Positions 29,570 through 38,261 of a stretch of DNA of 64,000 nucleotides are shown one piece after another. Origin of the DNA: Sphingopyxis sp. Root154 (lineage in GTDB: Bacteria; Pseudomonadota; Alphaproteobacteria; Sphingomonadales; Sphingomonadaceae); the NCBI RefSeq assembly GCF_001427105.1, contig NZ_LMGI01000002.1:248001-312000 (forward strand), given 5' to 3'. Positions within the stretch are counted from its first letter, which is position 1; every line of letters starts with the position of its first letter. A model generated the notes under the pieces. That model saw only the letters and a program-made list of their open reading frames with translations. It searched no databases and was not told the DNA's origin. The position numbers and the translations under genes are program-made.

Positions 29570-31218
29570 AGACTTGCGCTCCGCTTGAAGGACTCAAGCA
29601 GATCGGCCGCGTCTGTGGCATCCTCGATCACTGAGGACATGCAGATCTCTCGCAGGTTGACCTTGCCGTCACGGCCATATTTGCCCCCAGGGAAGCGCGC
29701 GTTGCGTTGCCTCGCAGAAGCGCTGAGCAGTACCACCGTATCGTCGGAGTCGGGATCAACATGCCCGTTCTGTACCATGCTGGAAGCGACATAGTCATTG
29801 GCGGCGAGGAACACGCGAGTTGTCTTGCCTTCTTGGTCCAGCCTCATGGGCGTGTTACCGGCGGTGTCGTTACTGATCCCCCAATCCCCGGCTTCCGCTC
29901 CGTGGCCTAGCAGCGCCAGTGCGACTGATGCCTGACGAAGTCCGGTTGCTGCACTCACCCCACCGATTTGCTGAAGCGAGTCGCGGCTGATCGGCAAATA
30001 GCGCCCATGATCACTGTTCCCATGCTGAAAGAGATCCTGGCCGTGGTTGAGCGCGCTGATCACTCGGCGGACGAAAGCGAGCGGATCTGCGGCGGTCGCT
30101 GCTGCTCCATCGCGCAACTGCCGCAGTCCGGACGCGATCGCGACCTTCTGATCGGCGAGCCATCCCGCCGGTAAACCGAGTTCCGTGAGTGCGGCCACCT
30201 TTAGTTCGAGCACATTCAACAGCAGCGCGATCAGCAGCGGTTTGGCGAACGCACGCACACGTGCGTCCGCTTCGATCGCGACGCGGTTCGCATGATAGTT
30301 CGGTTCGCCATAGGCACTGGTAAGCACGCCCTTCTGGCCCTGCTTCAGGTCCTCTTCAGCGAAGATGAAGGCCTTCATTGCCGCGTTCCAGTCCCAATTG
30401 CTGTGCTGAGCGCCCTCGACGAAAATCTCCTGAACATCATTATCCTGTGCAGAGAAGCCGATCATCAAGGTGCGGCGTTGCTGGACGAGCGTAACCAGAT
30501 GCCCGCGCATGACGTTGTAGGCGGCGTTGAGTCGGTAGCCCTGAATTTGCGGGGTTCGGGCGATCAGCAACGGGCGATAGATGTCAGGCTCCGCCACCGC
30601 CTTAACGGCGCAGCCGTGATATTTGAGCAGCTTCGCGCGGCCGCCGGCACCCTGGAAATCACCGGCACGGATGCAGACATCAATTTGTGACCCAACGGTG
30701 CCGGCGAGTTCGCGCTCTGCGGCTTCTATCAGATAGTCCCAGTTGGCCGAAGAGATGTCGCGAAACGCGCCCTCGAGCGTCAACATTACGATGCAAAGAT
30801 GCTCTGCGTCGGGATCGTCGCCTGTGAAGCTGCCCGGCACGTCCACGGCCTGCCAGAGCAAAAAATCCGCATCGGCTTCACCGTCGAGCTGGGTCTCGAG
30901 TACTTCGGAATAGAAGCCAGCCAGACGGCAGGTGACGGTCAGTCGGTCGTTTGCCGGCCAATCCTCGACCGGCTGATCGAGATGCAAAAGCTGGCGCTCG
31001 GGAGGCGACAACTGCGTGATAACTTGGTCGAGCGCAATCTTGTAGCGACAGCCATTGTCCGCTGGGTCCATGCGCGATCGCAGATATTCGATGACTCGGC
31101 CGATTACAGCAGGGACACCGACAACACGTTCAAGCGAAATACCGGAACCTAGCCACAGCGCGTAAAGACCGCGTGCTACACCTTCTGCGAGCCCTGGAGA
31201 ACTTGTCTCGAGGAGCAT
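29566..31218 (-). CDS. SIR2-family NADase effector (LmuA-type)
   Basis: A 550-residue protein with a SIR2-like NAD-binding core that would hydrolyse NAD+ to stop an infected cell. Visible motifs (numbered from the ATG at 31218): 'LWLGSGISLERVVGVP' (residues 21-36, the GAGxS loop with Ser for Ala), 'DISSANWDYLIEAAE' with the catalytic Asn at 159, 'LLKYHGCAVKA' with the catalytic His at 201, and 'LMIGFSAQDNDVQEIF' at 251-266. The C-terminal 250 residues are unassigned and could sense the trigger or oligomerise. TTG at 31269 in frame is an alternative start. It is the first gene of a three-gene operon with a zinc-hook ATPase. Confidence 0.85.
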   Translation of the reverse strand: MLLETSSPGLAEGVARGLYALWLGSGISLERVVGVPAVIGRVIEYLRSRMDPADNGCRYKIALDQVITQLSPPERQLLHLDQPVEDWPANDRLTVTCRLAGFYSEVLETQLDGEADADFLLWQAVDVPGSFTGDDPDAEHLCIVMLTLEGAFRDISSANWDYLIEAAERELAGTVGSQIDVCIRAGDFQGAGGRAKLLKYHGCAVKAVAEPDIYRPLLIARTPQIQGYRLNAAYNVMRGHLVTLVQQRRTLMIGFSAQDNDVQEIFVEGAQHSNWDWNAAMKAFIFAEEDLKQGQKGVLTSAYGEPNYHANRVAIEADARVRAFAKPLLIALLLNVLELKVAALTELGLPAGWLADQKVAIASGLRQLRDGAAATAADPLAFVRRVISALNHGQDLFQHGNSDHGRYLPISRDSLQQIGGVSAATGLRQASVALALLGHGAEAGDWGISNDTAGNTPMRLDQEGKTTRVFLAANDYVASSMVQNGHVDPDSDDTVVLLSASARQRNARFPGGKYGRDGKVNLREICMSSVIEDATDAADLLESFKRSASL

Positions 31219-31592
31219 CAGCGTCTCAGAAACCGTGATTTCCCCCGCAGTCGGCAAATATCCCCCCAATGACCATGCCCCCGCATGGTGTTAGCCGTTA
31301 ATCGACATTCAATGTAATTGGCGCGTGCCGAAATTGCGACCCTAAAGGGAATTTGGCGGTTGATCCAGTTGCTTTGGAGCGACATTGGCGGTGCGGCGCC
31401 CGCATCTCATCTAAACCTTTAGGCCGAGGCGGCGAACCAGCCGATCGCGAGCAGGCCGTTTGCAAACCGGCATTTTGGTCCGAACTGAATGTATTTCTGC
31501 GATTGCATATTCAAGCGCGCGATGTTTGCGACTAATCCGTCTCGAAGAGATTCTTGGAGGCGGCGCCCGCCCCTCCACGATGGGGGGATTCT

Positions 31593-33725
31593 ATGGGTTT
31601 TTATTCACGACTCCGCGACACGCGCGGTGACGATGAAGCGCTTCAGCATTGCGTTGAGACGGTTGTCGACCAGCTCCAGACTGCGGATGATCCCGCTCGG
31701 CCCGGCATGTTGCTGGGCAAGATCCAGTCGGGAAAGACGCGAGCATTCCTAGGCATCATCGCGCGTGCCTTTGACCGAGACTTTGACATAGCCATCGTGC
31801 TCACGAAGGGGACTAAGACGCTCGCAAGCCAGACGGTCAAACGCATTGGCAGCGATTTCAAGGAGTTTATCGACGAGGACGAGATTGTCCTTTTTGACAT
31901 CATGAGCGCGCCGGAGCGACTGACCAAATCGGAGTTGCGGCGCAAAATAATTATTGTCGCGAAAAAGCAGGTCCATAACCTCGATCGCGTCCAGGATTTT
32001 TTTGACGAGCAGTATCCGGAGCTCAAGGGTCGAAACGTTATCCTCGTCGACGACGAAGCCGACATGGCAAGCGTTCGCTTCACTAAGAAAAAGGGCGAGG
32101 GTGAATATGACCAAGGCCGGATCGCGTCGCAAATGGACACGCTTCGCGACACGCTCCCAAGTATTTCCTTTCTGCAGGTGACCGCGACACCATACGCTCT
32201 GTATCTTCAGCCCGAAAACTACGAGCAGGCGTCGCAGGCGAAAGAGCTTTTCTTTCCGAAGCGGCCGGCCTTCACCGAGTTGCTGCCGATCCATGACCGA
32301 TATGTCGGCGGCGAGTCCTATTTTGGAGGATGCGGCGCGGATGACCCTTGCTACTATTTGCACGTTCCGGTCGATGATCGCGAGCATGACGCGCTGCGTT
32401 CGATTGACGGCCGAACCATTCGCGACGATCGCCTTTGGACCAGTGAGAACGTCAAGATCCTGCGTCGAAGCCTACTCAGCTTCCTGTTAGCGGTCGCGGT
32501 GCGCCGCCGGCAACAGCAAATGCTCGAGCAGCGCCCACTTAAATACGCGATGATCATTCATAACGACACCCAGCGCGCCGCGCATGACTGGCAGTGGGAA
32601 ATCGTTCAGCGGCTTATCGCCGCGTTTGAGGTGGCGGTCGAAGACAATGACGCGCGGCTTCGCGCGGTGTTTGACGAAGCTTATGCCGATATTTCGCGCT
32701 CCGTGCTCGCCAACGAAGGCCCTATGCCAAGCGCCGATGAGGCCTTCGCCGACGTTTGCCAACTAATCGCCGATGGCGAACTTCATGCGCAGCGGGTGAA
32801 TTCCGACACTCAACTCGAGCCTCTGCTTGATCAGGAAACGGCCGAGTTGAAGCTGCGCGCAAAGGCCAATATTTTCATCGGCGGCAGCATATTGGATCGC
32901 GGCATTACGGTGCCGCACCTCATTGCCTTCTACTACGGTCGCAATCCCAAACGCATGCAGGCTGACACGGTGCTCCAGCATTCGCGCATGTATGGAGCAA
33001 GACCGCGAGATGATCTCGCGGTCACGCGCTTCTACACCTCGGCGGGCGTTCACAAACGCCTGTCCAAGATCCACGCGCTTGAAGTCGCGCTCCGCGAGGC
33101 CTTCGAAAGTGGGGCGCATGACAGTGGCGTCGTGTTTATCCAGAGCGACGCAGCGGCGGGCTTCGTCCCGTGCGCGCCAAGCAAAATAACGATGAGCGAC
33201 GTCGTCGCGGTCCGCCCGAATGGCGTATTGCTGCCAACGGGCTTCGACACGATCGCAGCTACCTATTTGACGCGCGAAATGAAGCAGGTCGACGCGCTCG
33301 TTCCCGCGGTCGCCACGGACAGCAAGACCTTTGTCGACATCGGCCTCGACACCGCTCTCGCGTTGATCGATGCCATCGCGCCGACACTGGTTCTTCCGGA
33401 AGATGACACGTTTGACTGGAAGGCGATGAAGAGCCTGCTGCGCTACTACGCGGAGAAGAGTAACGGCTCGGTACTCGTCCTCGCGGAAACTGGGCGCAGG
33501 CTCGACCGCGCGAGATCAGGGGATCGATCGGGCCTCTCGATTCTCGGTACCCCGGAGTTGCGCGCACTGGTAACAATGCCAGACCGCAACGCGCCAGCGA
33601 TCGTTCTCCTCAGGCAAGAGGGCGGCCCCGCCCTTGGCTGGAAAGCAGGTCCGTTCTGGTGGCCGATGCTCGCGAGTCCCGCGCAGGCGGCGTCGTGCGT
33701 GTTCGCGGCGAAGGTCGCCGCCTAG
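31593..33725 (+). CDS. Z1-domain superfamily II helicase-like ATPase
   Basis: A 710-residue ATPase of the Z1 family, associated with restriction-modification and MORC/MutL-type defence operons. Walker A is 'LLGKIQSGKTRAFLG' (residues 41-55), the DEAD-box-type 'VILVDDEADMAS' at 149-160, 'LQVTATPYALYL' (motif III) at 194-205, and 'SILDRGITVPHLIAFYYGR...QHSRMYGARPR' is the motif V-VI region. Start chosen at ATG 31593 because 'ggggggattct' supplies a ribosome site; TTG 31554 is an alternative. It is divergent from the SIR2 operon and its stop overlaps that of the convergent Eco29kI-type gene. The usual Z1 partners (MutL-like ATPase, DUF4420, AIPR) are absent here. Confidence 0.8.
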   Translation: MGFYSRLRDTRGDDEALQHCVETVVDQLQTADDPARPGMLLGKIQSGKTRAFLGIIARAFDRDFDIAIVLTKGTKTLASQTVKRIGSDFKEFIDEDEIVLFDIMSAPERLTKSELRRKIIIVAKKQVHNLDRVQDFFDEQYPELKGRNVILVDDEADMASVRFTKKKGEGEYDQGRIASQMDTLRDTLPSISFLQVTATPYALYLQPENYEQASQAKELFFPKRPAFTELLPIHDRYVGGESYFGGCGADDPCYYLHVPVDDREHDALRSIDGRTIRDDRLWTSENVKILRRSLLSFLLAVAVRRRQQQMLEQRPLKYAMIIHNDTQRAAHDWQWEIVQRLIAAFEVAVEDNDARLRAVFDEAYADISRSVLANEGPMPSADEAFADVCQLIADGELHAQRVNSDTQLEPLLDQETAELKLRAKANIFIGGSILDRGITVPHLIAFYYGRNPKRMQADTVLQHSRMYGARPRDDLAVTRFYTSAGVHKRLSKIHALEVALREAFESGAHDSGVVFIQSDAAAGFVPCAPSKITMSDVVAVRPNGVLLPTGFDTIAATYLTREMKQVDALVPAVATDSKTFVDIGLDTALALIDAIAPTLVLPEDDTFDWKAMKSLLRYYAEKSNGSVLVLAETGRRLDRARSGDRSGLSILGTPELRALVTMPDRNAPAIVLLRQEGGPALGWKAGPFWWPMLASPAQAASCVFAAKVAA

Positions 33726-34363
33726 CTCTCGGCGCTTTCACCGTCGTCGAAGGGGTGCGCGTCGATGAAATCGGCGATCCGCCCGCGCACCTCCTCGAGC
33801 GATTCCTCGCGCGGCGCGCACCGATCGGCCCAAGGACGACCGGGATGGAGATGATCCCACAGCGGGCGTAGTCCGCTGTAGCGGCCCTTGCCCGGGTCGT
33901 GATTTCCGAAGCCATCGAGAGCGATGTTCCATACCGGCCGAAATTGCGCGATGAGCAGGCTTTCACCGAGCGGAATCCAGATATCGTCGACGGCTAGATG
34001 ACGTACTTGAAAATCGGCGACGGCAAGCGACCCCGAACCCAGTTCGACTTCTCGAATGCTGTCGCGATGATCGGCCAGCCGCTTGTAAAGGGCCGCCCCT
34101 CGCGCACTCGCGGTGAGGCTCGCGCCCTTGCGCCCGCCCGATGGGATGGCCTTACCAATGTATATCGGCCAGCGCGCGGCGTCCGCATTCGCCGCCGCGA
34201 TGGGAGCATATGCCGGATGCGGGCCAGCATAATAGAGGACGTATATCCCGGCACCCTCGAACGGCTCTATCGAGCCTAGCGGTCGCGCCGGGCAGTCAAG
34301 CAGGGCTTCCGCAACCGACTTACCGAGATTGATTTTGTCGAGCGGATTATAGACGTCGGTCAT
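33722..34363 (-). CDS. Eco29kI-family GIY-YIG restriction endonuclease
   Basis: A 213-residue endonuclease of the GIY-YIG superfamily. The core is 'EGAGIYVLYYAG' (GIY) and 'WPIYIGKAIPSGGRKG' (YIG); the catalytic Glu is likely in 'IPLGESLLIAQFRPVWN'. Eco29kI cleaves CCGCGG, and that specificity is plausible here but unproven. The gene starts directly after the stop codon of the C5 methyltransferase (TAAATG), so the cognate pair is made together. The third gene of a vsr-methyltransferase-nuclease operon. Confidence 0.88.
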   Translation of the reverse strand: MTDVYNPLDKINLGKSVAEALLDCPARPLGSIEPFEGAGIYVLYYAGPHPAYAPIAAANADAARWPIYIGKAIPSGGRKGASLTASARGAALYKRLADHRDSIREVELGSGSLAVADFQVRHLAVDDIWIPLGESLLIAQFRPVWNIALDGFGNHDPGKGRYSGLRPLWDHLHPGRPWADRCAPREESLEEVRGRIADFIDAHPFDDGESAES

Positions 34364-35542
34364 TTAGGCGTTGCCCGTGCGCGCTTCCATGGCCTTTAAA
34401 TGCCCGGCGACCGAGTCCGCCACCGTGTGCGCAAGATCAACCGGCACCGCGTTCCCGAGCTGTCGCATCGTCTCGCTCCATGAGCCATGGAAGAGCATTT
34501 CGTCCGGAAACGTCTGGAGCCGCGCGCTCTCGCGGATCGTGAAATAGCGCACGGATCCATCGGGACGTCGTAGCATATTCTCTCCACCGGGTACGCCATG
34601 GACACCTGCCTTCAGTGTCTTCGCCGGTTCATCGAGGGGACTACCCGTGTGTCCAGGATAGCTGCGCGCGCCAGGCTGATACCGATGATCGGTGAACTTC
34701 GACCGCGCGCCGGGCGCGAGCTCAGGGTCAGGCAATCCCACCAGCGCGTCGCGCGTCGTCTTCCAGGCCTCGCCCTCAGGCCGCACGTCGCGAGCAAACG
34801 GCGATGGCCGAGGTTCAGTCGCGCGGTCCCGCTTAGCGACCTTGTGTCGATCCCAATAGTCGCCATGAGTCTGATCCCATATCATCGCCTCGCGCGAATG
34901 TGTCTCGCGCGGCCACGACCATTGGATGCCGGTATCGGCACGAAAACCGACAAAGAAGACACGCTCCCGCTTTTGCGGCACGCCAAAGTTCGCGGCATTG
35001 AGCACCTTGGGCGGCATCACTTGGTACGACAGCGCCGAGCTGCCCTTTGAGCTATGATGCTGTTCGAGGCGCGCGCGGTGATCGAGCCAGCTCTCTTCGT
35101 CGCGAATAGCGATTTCCGGATAGGAGAGCTGCAAATAGATGTAAGTGAAATAGGTCTCGAACGTCGCGCGCGTGAGACCCTTCACGTTCTCGAAGATGAA
35201 GGCTGTCGGCTGAGTTTCACGCACGACGCGTACCGCCTCGGACCACATGTCGCGATGATCTTGTTGCGCGCGGTGCCGTCCGCCGAGCGAAAACGGCTGG
35301 CAGGGTGGGCCGCCGGTGACGAGTTGCACCTTGCCCTCGAACTGATCGAAGGAAAACTGGCGAATGTCGCCTTCGCGCGGCTCTGGCCAATATTCCATTC
35401 CGGCGGCCTTGCGTGCCCTGTTCTGGCGAATTGTGTCACAGCACCATCGGTCCCATTCGACGACGTCGAGCGTCTTGAATCCCGCGCGCGCCACCCCAAG
35501 CCCAAGGCCGCCGGCACCGGCAAAAAGTTCAATCGCGTTCAT
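34364..35542 (-). CDS. C5-cytosine DNA methyltransferase
   Basis: A 392-residue methyltransferase that would place 5-methylcytosine and protect the host from the adjacent nuclease. Motif I 'ELFAGAGGLGLGVARAG', the catalytic Cys81 in 'TGGPPCQPFSLGGRHRA', motif VI 'FIFENVKGL', motif VIII 'VPQKRERVFFVGF' and motif X 'RQLGNAVPVDLAH' are all present; the target-recognition region spans roughly residues 240-320. The start overlaps the vsr stop (ATGA). Target inferred as CCGCGG from the Eco29kI-type nuclease next to it. Confidence 0.93.
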   Translation of the reverse strand: MNAIELFAGAGGLGLGVARAGFKTLDVVEWDRWCCDTIRQNRARKAAGMEYWPEPREGDIRQFSFDQFEGKVQLVTGGPPCQPFSLGGRHRAQQDHRDMWSEAVRVVRETQPTAFIFENVKGLTRATFETYFTYIYLQLSYPEIAIRDEESWLDHRARLEQHHSSKGSSALSYQVMPPKVLNAANFGVPQKRERVFFVGFRADTGIQWSWPRETHSREAMIWDQTHGDYWDRHKVAKRDRATEPRPSPFARDVRPEGEAWKTTRDALVGLPDPELAPGARSKFTDHRYQPGARSYPGHTGSPLDEPAKTLKAGVHGVPGGENMLRRPDGSVRYFTIRESARLQTFPDEMLFHGSWSETMRQLGNAVPVDLAHTVADSVAGHLKAMEARTGNA

Positions 35543-35961
35543 GGTGACTCCCCAACGAATTCGGATAGCTTGTTGCCCAATTGTTCACGGTCGCGCAACT
35601 CGCATTCCCACAATACGAACACATCCCACCCCATTTTTTCCAGCGCCAAGACATTCGTCTCGTCCCGCCTCCGGTTCGCGTCAAGCTTGGGCTCCCAGAA
35701 ATCGAGACGGCTCTTGGGGAGACGCGCGAGGCGGCACCCATGAGCCGGATGACGATGCCAAAAACAGCCATGGACGAAGATGGCCTTCTTGCGTCCGCGA
35801 AACACGATGTCCGGCTTTCCGGGAAGGTCTTTCGCGTGAAGGCGGTAGCGATAGCCCATCGCGTGCAATAATCGCCGAACGATCATCTCGGGTTTGGTAT
35901 CCCGCCCCTTGACCAAGGCCATGCGCGCGCCGCGCTCGGCGCGAGTGAGTGTATCAACCAT
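35539..35961 (-). CDS. vsr: Very short patch repair endonuclease
   Basis: A 140-residue Vsr-type mismatch endonuclease, which nicks beside T:G mismatches produced by deamination of 5-methylcytosine. Signatures: 'MALVKGRDTKPEMIVRRLLH', 'DLPGKPDIVFRGRKKAIFVHGCFWHRH' (catalytic Asp, zinc/His region) and 'FWEPKLDANRRRDE'. It heads an operon with the methyltransferase and nuclease. The ATG at 35961 has no clear ribosome site; M14 ('MALVKG') is a possible start. Confidence 0.92.
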   Translation of the reverse strand: MVDTLTRAERGARMALVKGRDTKPEMIVRRLLHAMGYRYRLHAKDLPGKPDIVFRGRKKAIFVHGCFWHRHPAHGCRLARLPKSRLDFWEPKLDANRRRDETNVLALEKMGWDVFVLWECELRDREQLGNKLSEFVGESP

Positions 35962-36002
35962 ATTTGGTCAACGCTCGCACACGAATGCCGTTCAACGCCA
36001 GA

Positions 36003-36692
36003 TCAGCCGGATAGTGGATTTCCTGGACCCCGGCGCCGAATTTTCTCGATCATGGCCTCGGTTCTTGGATCATCGCGAGGGTCGCCCAGACTCGCGATAA
36101 TATTCGTGACCGCCTCGGCCGCGAGCGCCCGGCTCTCGGGTGTGCCGGCCGGTCGGCCCTTCCGGCCGGGGTGAAGCGAATCCCATTGCGATGCCTGGCC
36201 AGCCATGCGGGGACCGCCCGTCTGATTGCTTCCGAGCCCCATTCCATTCCAGAGAGGACGAAAAGTCGCGATCATCACACTTTCGGCGAGGCTGATATAG
36301 GCGTCGTTCAGCACCAGGAAGCGGCAGCGAAAATCAGCCAGATTCAGATTCTCAGTTTGCGCGATCGAGCGGGCGTGCTTTTTGATGCGTTCGTGCAGCG
36401 AATCCTCGGTCACCGGTCGTGTGGTGAAACCCTTCCGCGCATTTTCACGCAATGCCCGACCAACATAAATAGGAATCCACCATCCGCCTTCAGCCTTGTC
36501 GAGCGCGACAAGCGGAGCGTAGGCCTCAAGGTCACCGCCGTAGTAGAGCGCATATACGCCGGCTCCGCCAAATCTCGTTTGCGGAGGGACCGAGTGAAGT
36601 GGCTGCTCCATTAGTTCGATCGCGAGAGTCACGCCGACATTCTCCACCGCAAGTGGATCGAACGGGTCAACGGGACTCGAGTTTCTCGGCAT
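36003..36692 (-). CDS. Second Eco29kI-family GIY-YIG endonuclease
   Basis: A 229-residue GIY-YIG nuclease paralogous to the one at 33722: 'FGGAGVYALYYGGDLEAYAPL' (GIY), 'WWIPIYVGRALRENARKG' (YIG) and 'AYISLAESVMIATFRPLWNGMG' (Glu). The start was set at 'MPRNSSPVDPF'. Only one methyltransferase gene is nearby, so this enzyme either shares its target with the first or lacks a partner. A frame extension to 36902 was rejected because those residues do not resemble the family and overlap the HNH gene. Confidence 0.85.
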   Translation of the reverse strand: MPRNSSPVDPFDPLAVENVGVTLAIELMEQPLHSVPPQTRFGGAGVYALYYGGDLEAYAPLVALDKAEGGWWIPIYVGRALRENARKGFTTRPVTEDSLHERIKKHARSIAQTENLNLADFRCRFLVLNDAYISLAESVMIATFRPLWNGMGLGSNQTGGPRMAGQASQWDSLHPGRKGRPAGTPESRALAAEAVTNIIASLGDPRDDPRTEAMIEKIRRRGPGNPLSG

Positions 36693-36842
36693 CGACGGGC
36701 GCGATATCGCGCCGACACCACGTTGGGCAAGTCTGGTCGCTGAATCTCCATGGAGCCACGCATGCCAGAATGGGCGCGATCCGAGCGGATGCCTAGATGA
36801 CGGACGCTTTTCCTCGGGCCGCCAAAGCGATATCAGGCGGAT

Positions 36843-37991
36843 ATGTATTTCACGATTGGGCCAGACGGCGAGCAGCCCCATGACGCACGGATTGAGCTCC
36901 ATGGCCGATCAGTAATTCTTCACAGTCGAGGCGGTGCCACGGGAGGAAGGCCCGCGCGTAACACCAGCTATGCCTTGGCGCTTATCGAAATTTGTCGTCG
37001 CTCTGGACGAATTGGAAAGGTGCTTGATCGCGTGCTGATTGACAGCGCTCCCTCGCGGCGCCTGCCCGAAAGCGAGCGCTTGCTCGTCGATCGCGTCGAG
37101 ATCGCGTCCCTGCGACCGGACGAACTCGCACGCGAGATTCGGGTCCGGATGCGCCGCTTTGGGCAAGCGAAAGGCACGAAAGGGGGCAATTCGACGAAGC
37201 AAATTAGGTTCGACTTCAGGCTTTCTGGCGCGGAAATCATCGAGATGCTGGGACTGCGGGGCGAGGGAGCGACCGGAAAGGCTCAGCCTCCCTCGATCGT
37301 TCCGCTCACCGCGGCGACACAACGCCGTGTGACCCCGCTACAGATCCGGGAAGCGGCTGACCGGGTGATCGCTGGCTCGGAAGCGCCCAATTTTCCAGAG
37401 ACAGGCGATTATGAGCTAATCGCCACCGGCGGCACGCGACTTGCTCCAGAGAAAGTCTTTGGCTTGGCGCTCGAGATCGCGCTGGGCATCGAGGTCTTTC
37501 CAGGACATTTCAACGTCGCTCCAGGCCAGGCAAGCTTCGAACTCCTCGAGGTCGCTGGATTTCGTGTCGTCCCCAAGAGCGACGACCGTAATTCGCCGCC
37601 CGCTAGTCGCGAAAAGGATGATGCTCCTCCCGATCCCGAAGAGCGAGAGTGGGCAGAGGGCGATGCCAAACTCAGTCGGCATCTGCGAACAGAGCGTCGC
37701 CGCGATCCGGCGGCTGCGGCGGCGAAGCGCGACGCAGTGCGCCGCGAGCATGATGGAAAGCTGATTTGCGAGAACCCGGCGTGCCTCGTTGACTGGTACG
37801 ACATTTTCCCGGTCCCGGTCGCCGAAAGTGTCTTCGAGATTCATCACGCCATTCCCGTCGCGACAATGCCGGCGGGGCATCACACGACCGTTGCAGACCT
37901 TATATGCCTGTGCGCGAGCTGCCACCGGGCCGAGCATCGGCGAATGTCTTTTGAAACCTCCGCTACCCGGCAATCCGATGGCTCCCAATAG
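36843..37991 (+). CDS. HNH endonuclease, restriction-type
   Basis: A 382-residue protein whose C-terminus is an HNH nuclease: 'ICENPACLVDW' (first Cys pair), 'SVFEIHHAIPVATMP' (catalytic His) and 'ADLICLCASCHRAEHRRMS' (second Cys pair, His). The first 230 residues have no recognised fold. A low-complexity linker at about 250-300 joins them. HNH nucleases with large N-terminal modules often recognise modified DNA (McrA-like), which would conflict with the 5-methylcytosine made by the neighbouring methyltransferase; the target is undetermined. Divergent from the second Eco29kI-type gene. Confidence 0.85.
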   Translation: MYFTIGPDGEQPHDARIELHGRSVILHSRGGATGGRPARNTSYALALIEICRRSGRIGKVLDRVLIDSAPSRRLPESERLLVDRVEIASLRPDELAREIRVRMRRFGQAKGTKGGNSTKQIRFDFRLSGAEIIEMLGLRGEGATGKAQPPSIVPLTAATQRRVTPLQIREAADRVIAGSEAPNFPETGDYELIATGGTRLAPEKVFGLALEIALGIEVFPGHFNVAPGQASFELLEVAGFRVVPKSDDRNSPPASREKDDAPPDPEEREWAEGDAKLSRHLRTERRRDPAAAAAKRDAVRREHDGKLICENPACLVDWYDIFPVPVAESVFEIHHAIPVATMPAGHHTTVADLICLCASCHRAEHRRMSFETSATRQSDGSQ

Positions 37992-38167
37992 CGGCGCGCG
38001 CGGCTGGCCCCTCACGCCCTGTCACCCGGCCGCAGGCGAAAATGAGGCGAAGATTTCTCTCGCCCGCCAGACGGCATATCCGATGATGTTCACATTTGGA
38101 TCTAATCCGACTGACGCCGCTATTCGAATCGCCGAAAAGGTAGCCGGACGAGTGAGATCGAGCTCAA

Positions 38168-38260
38168 AATGGAAGCCCTCCCCGCTGCACCGATCGTCCG
38201 CTTTCAGGAGAACGTCGCGCCTCCGGCAATGGCCGACATCAGGCGCAAAGCAGCCGATTA
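38168..38260 (+). pseudogene. Short remnant reading frame between cargo and mobilisation genes
   Basis: A 30-codon frame, 'MEALPAAPIVRFQENVAP...', with a stop at 38258-38260. It sits in the 270-base gap between the HNH gene and the DUF6118 gene, lacks a ribosome site and is probably a fragment of a larger gene or chance. It marks the junction between the defence cargo and the mobilisation module. Confidence 0.25.
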
Positions 38261-38261
38261 A

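Noticed and set aside
36693-36902. Extending the second Eco29kI-type gene to start at 36902
   Set aside because: The extra 70 residues do not resemble the family and overlap the HNH gene's start.
26610-38000. Thoeris, DISARM, BREX or Gabija system
   Set aside because: No TIR-type partner, no PglX/BrxX methylase, and no Gabija helicase; the SIR2 protein is encoded with an SMC ATPase instead.
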